A DNA stretch of 64,000 bases from Halpernia sp048269545 (GTDB taxonomy: Bacteria > Bacteroidota > Bacteroidia > Flavobacteriales > Weeksellaceae). The notes under the pieces were generated by a model. That model had not been told where the DNA came from. It did not search any database and worked only from the letters and a program-made list of their open reading frames with translations. Shown here piece after piece: positions 61,373 to 64,000 of the stretch. Numbering within the stretch: position 1 is the first letter of the stretch; each line of letters begins with the position of its first letter. The DNA lies in NCBI RefSeq assembly GCF_048269545.1, contig NZ_JBLXIJ010000001.1, positions 62,001 to 126,000 on the forward strand, written 5' to 3'. Both the position numbers and the translations under genes were made by a program.

Positions 61373-62446
61373 ATGAAAGTAGCATTAATTACTGGTGTAA
61401 CAGGACAAGATGGTTCTTATTTAGCAGAATTCCTATTAAAAAAAGGATATGAAGTTCACGGTATAAAAAGAAGAGCTTCATCTTTCAACACACAAAGAAT
61501 AGACCACATATTCAGAGATTTGCACGAAAAAAATGTTAGATTTAAACTACATTATGGTGATCTTACAGATTCTACCAATCTAATCAGAATAATACAAGAA
61601 GTGCAACCAGATGAAATTTACAATCTTGGTGCAATGAGTCATGTAAAAGTCAGTTTTGAAACACCAGAATATGTAGCAAATACAGATGGAATAGGAACAT
61701 TGAGAATTTTAGAAGCCATTCGTATTTTAGGTTTAACAAAAAAAACAAGAATTTACCAGGCTTCAACTTCAGAATTGTATGGGAAAGTCCAGGAAGTTCC
61801 GCAATCTGAAACCACCCCTTTCTATCCACGCTCACCTTACGGAGTTGCGAAAATTTACGCTTATTGGATTACAGTAAACTATCGCGAAGCTTATGGAATG
61901 TTTGCTTGTAATGGTATTTTATTTAACCACGAATCTCCGAGAAGAGGTGAAACATTTGTAACAAGAAAAATTACAATGGCAGCAGCAAAAATTGCTTTAG
62001 GTTTGCAAGATGATTTATATTTAGGAAATCTAAATGCGCAGCGAGATTGGGGACACGCAAAAGATTATATTGAAGCAATGTGGTTGATTTTACAGCAAGA
62101 CACTCCAGAAGATTATGTAATTGCGACTGGCAAAACTACTTCTATCAGAGATTTTGTGAGAATGACTTTTTCTGAATTAGGAATAGAGATAGAATTTGTT
62201 GGTAAAGGTGATAATGAAATTGGCAAAGTAAAATCCTGCTCTAATTCAGAATATCAAATACCAATTGGGAAAGAAATAATAAAAATTGATACCACTTATT
62301 ATCGACCAACTGAAGTCGAATTATTAATAGGAAATCCTACAAAATCTAATACAAAATTAGGATGGATTCCGAAATATGATGTAAAAGCATTATGCAAAGA
62401 AATGATAGAAAGTGATATAGAACTTTTTAAGAATGAAAAAAAGTAA
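61373..62446 (+). CDS. gmd: GDP-mannose 4,6-dehydratase
   Basis: Makes GDP-4-keto-6-deoxy-D-mannose, the precursor of GDP-fucose, colitose, perosamine and rhamnose. The 357-residue SDR enzyme opens with ALITGVTGQDGSYLAEFLL and GIKRRASSFNTQRIDHIF, the family hallmark. It also has NLGAMSHVKVSFETPEY, the active site PRSPYGVAKIYAYW and GNLNAQRDWGHAKDY. The length is normal. It feeds the Fcl-like and ColD-like enzymes upstream. GDP-mannose synthesis (manB/manC) is not in the window. Confidence 0.96.
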   Translation: MKVALITGVTGQDGSYLAEFLLKKGYEVHGIKRRASSFNTQRIDHIFRDLHEKNVRFKLHYGDLTDSTNLIRIIQEVQPDEIYNLGAMSHVKVSFETPEYVANTDGIGTLRILEAIRILGLTKKTRIYQASTSELYGKVQEVPQSETTPFYPRSPYGVAKIYAYWITVNYREAYGMFACNGILFNHESPRRGETFVTRKITMAAAKIALGLQDDLYLGNLNAQRDWGHAKDYIEAMWLILQQDTPEDYVIATGKTTSIRDFVRMTFSELGIEIEFVGKGDNEIGKVKSCSNSEYQIPIGKEIIKIDTTYYRPTEVELLIGNPTKSNTKLGWIPKYDVKALCKEMIESDIELFKNEKK

Positions 62447-62451
62447 TTAAA

Positions 62452-63288
62452 ATGCAATCGCCACTCATTTCCGTTGTCGTTCCCTGCTACAATCAAGCGC
62501 AATATTTGGATGAATGTTTGCAATCGGTTTTAGACCAAACTTTTACAGATTGGGAATGTATTATTGTAAACGACGGTTCACCAGATAATACTGAAGAAAT
62601 TGCGCAGAAATGGTCGGAAAAAGATAGCCGTTTTAAATACCTTTATAAAGAAAACGGTGGTTTATCTTCTGCCAGAAATGCAGGAATTGAAAGTGCAAAA
62701 GGAGAATGGATTTTACCTTTAGATTGTGATGATAAAATTTCTAACGATTATTTAGAAATTGCTTCTCGTGAGTTTTCCAAAAACTATACTATAATTTATT
62801 GTGAAGCTGAGTATTTTGGAGAAAAAAGCGGAAAAATCCCTCTCGGAAATTATGATTTTAATAAAATATTACTTAAAAACATGATATTTTGCACTGCTTT
62901 TTTTAGGAAAAAAAACTGGGTTAAAGTTGGAGGATATGATGAAAAAATGATATATGGCTATGAAGACTGGGAATTTTGGATTGCTATTTTAAAAGATGAT
63001 ATTAAAAATGAAGTTTTTAAAATCATGAAGACCTGTTTTTTTTACCGAATAAAGGAGAATTCGATGTTGTTATCTTTAAATGGAAGAAAATCAAAATTGA
63101 TGATCGACTATATTTCTAGCAAACACAATAATTTGTTTATTGAAACATTTGGAAATTATATTCAGATATTAAAAATTAATGACAATTTAGAAAGACAATT
63201 ATCCTATTATCACAAATCTAAATTGCATAGACTAATAGATAAATTTTTAAAATTTTATTATGGGAAATTAAAAAGGTATGGAAATTAA
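62452..63288 (+). CDS. family 2 glycosyltransferase
   Basis: A 278-residue GT-A enzyme with ISVVVPCYNQAQYLDECLQ, CIIVNDGSPDNTEEIAQKW, NGGLSSARNAGIESAKGEW and LPLDCDDKIS (metal site DCDD). VGGYDEKMIYGYEDWEFWI is the conserved acceptor-side segment. The C-terminus is basic (KFLKFYYGKLKRYGN). Donor and linkage are not known. It lies 5 bases after gmd and overlaps the following gene by 11 bases, so translation is probably coupled. Confidence 0.9.
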   Translation: MQSPLISVVVPCYNQAQYLDECLQSVLDQTFTDWECIIVNDGSPDNTEEIAQKWSEKDSRFKYLYKENGGLSSARNAGIESAKGEWILPLDCDDKISNDYLEIASREFSKNYTIIYCEAEYFGEKSGKIPLGNYDFNKILLKNMIFCTAFFRKKNWVKVGGYDEKMIYGYEDWEFWIAILKDDIKNEVFKIMKTCFFYRIKENSMLLSLNGRKSKLMIDYISSKHNNLFIETFGNYIQILKINDNLERQLSYYHKSKLHRLIDKFLKFYYGKLKRYGN

Positions 63289-64000
63289 AAAAAAATCACC
63301 TTCTCTATTTGCAATTGTTGTTCTTTACAATGGAATGACTAATAATTGGATTCAAAAATGTTTCTCTTCTCTCCAAGATTCTAGTTTAACAAACACAATT
63401 ATTGCAATTGATAATAATTCAAGTGATAAAAGTTGTGCTTTTATCAAAGAAAATTTCCCCAAAGTTCATTTAATTGCATCTAGCGAAAACCTTGGTTTTG
63501 GAAAAGCAAATAATATAGGAATAAAATATGCTATAAAAAATAACGCCGATTTTGTTTTTCTTTTGAACCAGGACGCCTGGGTTGATTCAGATACGATTCA
63601 AAATCTCGTTTTGAAACTAAGTCAAAGTCCTGATTTTGGTATTCTGAGCCCAATGCATTTAAATGGAAATGGCTCAGCTTTAGATTTAAGTTTTTCTAGA
63701 TCTATAGCCCCACAATACTGCCCAGATCTCTATTCTGATTTCTACTTAGAAAAAGTTCAGGATAAAATTTACGAAGCAGATTTCATTTGTGCAGCGGCTT
63801 GGCTTATCTCAAGAGAATGTTTAAAAAAAGTGGGTGGATTTAATCCCACATTCTATCATTATGGAGAAGATGATAATTATGTGCACAGATTGCATTTTCA
63901 CGGTTTTAAAATCGGAGTTTTACCAACTTGTAAAATTTACCATGATCGCGAGAACCGTCCTATAAATGATAAATTTGAGAATAGGCATTATATTGAACGA
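63278..64000 (+). CDS. family 2 glycosyltransferase (rhamnosyltransferase-like), cut by the window end
   Basis: The reading frame starts at an ATG inside the end of the previous gene and stays open for 241 codons to the window edge. Features of a WcaA/RfbF-like transferase are FAIVVLYNGMTNNWIQKC, IIAIDNNSSDKS, NLGFGKANNIGIKYA, LLNQDAWVDSDT (metal motif variant) and the late CAAAWLISRECLKKVGGFNP...YGEDDNYVHRLHFHGFKIG. The last of these is typical of rhamnosyltransferases and similar enzymes. dTDP-sugar genes upstream would fit, but the donor is not proven. Confidence 0.87.
   Translation, partial: MEIKKKSPSLFAIVVLYNGMTNNWIQKCFSSLQDSSLTNTIIAIDNNSSDKSCAFIKENFPKVHLIASSENLGFGKANNIGIKYAIKNNADFVFLLNQDAWVDSDTIQNLVLKLSQSPDFGILSPMHLNGNGSALDLSFSRSIAPQYCPDLYSDFYLEKVQDKIYEADFICAAAWLISRECLKKVGGFNPTFYHYGEDDNYVHRLHFHGFKIGVLPTCKIYHDRENRPINDKFENRHYIER

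Overview
The window looks like chromosomal DNA from a flavobacterium of the Weeksellaceae (Chryseobacterium-like) group. The evidence is: AT-rich sequence; near absence of Shine-Dalgarno sequences; repeated promoters of the Bacteroidetes form TTG-(17-23)-TAnnTTTG; type IX secretion (T9SS) sorting domains; a SusC/SusD pair; an ATP-type PEP carboxykinase; bacillithiol synthesis (BshC); GYDIA-type GHMP kinase; and DUF families largely confined to Bacteroidetes (DUF3810, DUF4252, DUF4407). The genus is an inference.

Layout. 1-4.7 kb: the start of a BadF-type sugar kinase, a small unknown protein, then a rightward set of GtrA-like protein, PlsC-type acyltransferase, FucP-type sugar transporter and a membrane metalloprotease-like DUF3810 protein. 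4.7-7.8 kb: a probable small RNA gene with its own promoter and terminator, then a leftward operon of DUF3820, AI-2E-type permease and two related membrane proteins. 7.8-13.7 kb: pabB-pabC (folate), menD (menaquinone), a 59-residue membrane protein and a prolyl oligopeptidase. 13.7-21.8 kb: two tandem T9SS cargo paralogues and an ECF sigma factor operon (sigma, putative anti-sigma, DUF4252-GIN fusion, DUF4252 lipoprotein). 21.8-29.8 kb: a palindromic REP-like element, a DegP protease, ridA, lptD facing an N-acetylmuramoyl-L-alanine amidase, two tRNA-Glu genes flanking rpsT, and aroQ. 29.8-40.1 kb: DUF4407, pckA, GYDIA kinase, fabD, a LysM/periplasmic-binding protein, bshC and a putative porin. 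40.2-45.5 kb: a SusC-SusD-lipoprotein uptake operon. 45.7-50.4 kb: the rimP-nusA-infB operon, preceded by a leader holding a tiny basic open frame that overlaps a terminator-like hairpin.

50.5-64 kb is a surface polysaccharide locus read rightward: UDP-glucose dehydrogenase, rfbB, a four-helix-bundle gene between imperfect inverted repeats, rfbA, an ABC exporter (Wzm/Wzt), four family-2 glycosyltransferases (the last cut by the window end), a GT11 alpha-1,2-fucosyltransferase-like enzyme, gmd, a GDP-fucose-synthase-like reductase, and a DegT-family enzyme with His in place of the PLP lysine. That last group suggests a GDP-linked 3,6-dideoxy sugar such as colitose, as an alternative to or alongside fucose.

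I saw no CRISPR array, prophage, transposase gene or rRNA. Nothing here is a clearly new defence or mobile system. The least explained items are the small RNA locus, the rimP leader, the IR-flanked four-helix-bundle gene, the DUF4252 sigma operon and the His-for-Lys DegT enzyme.
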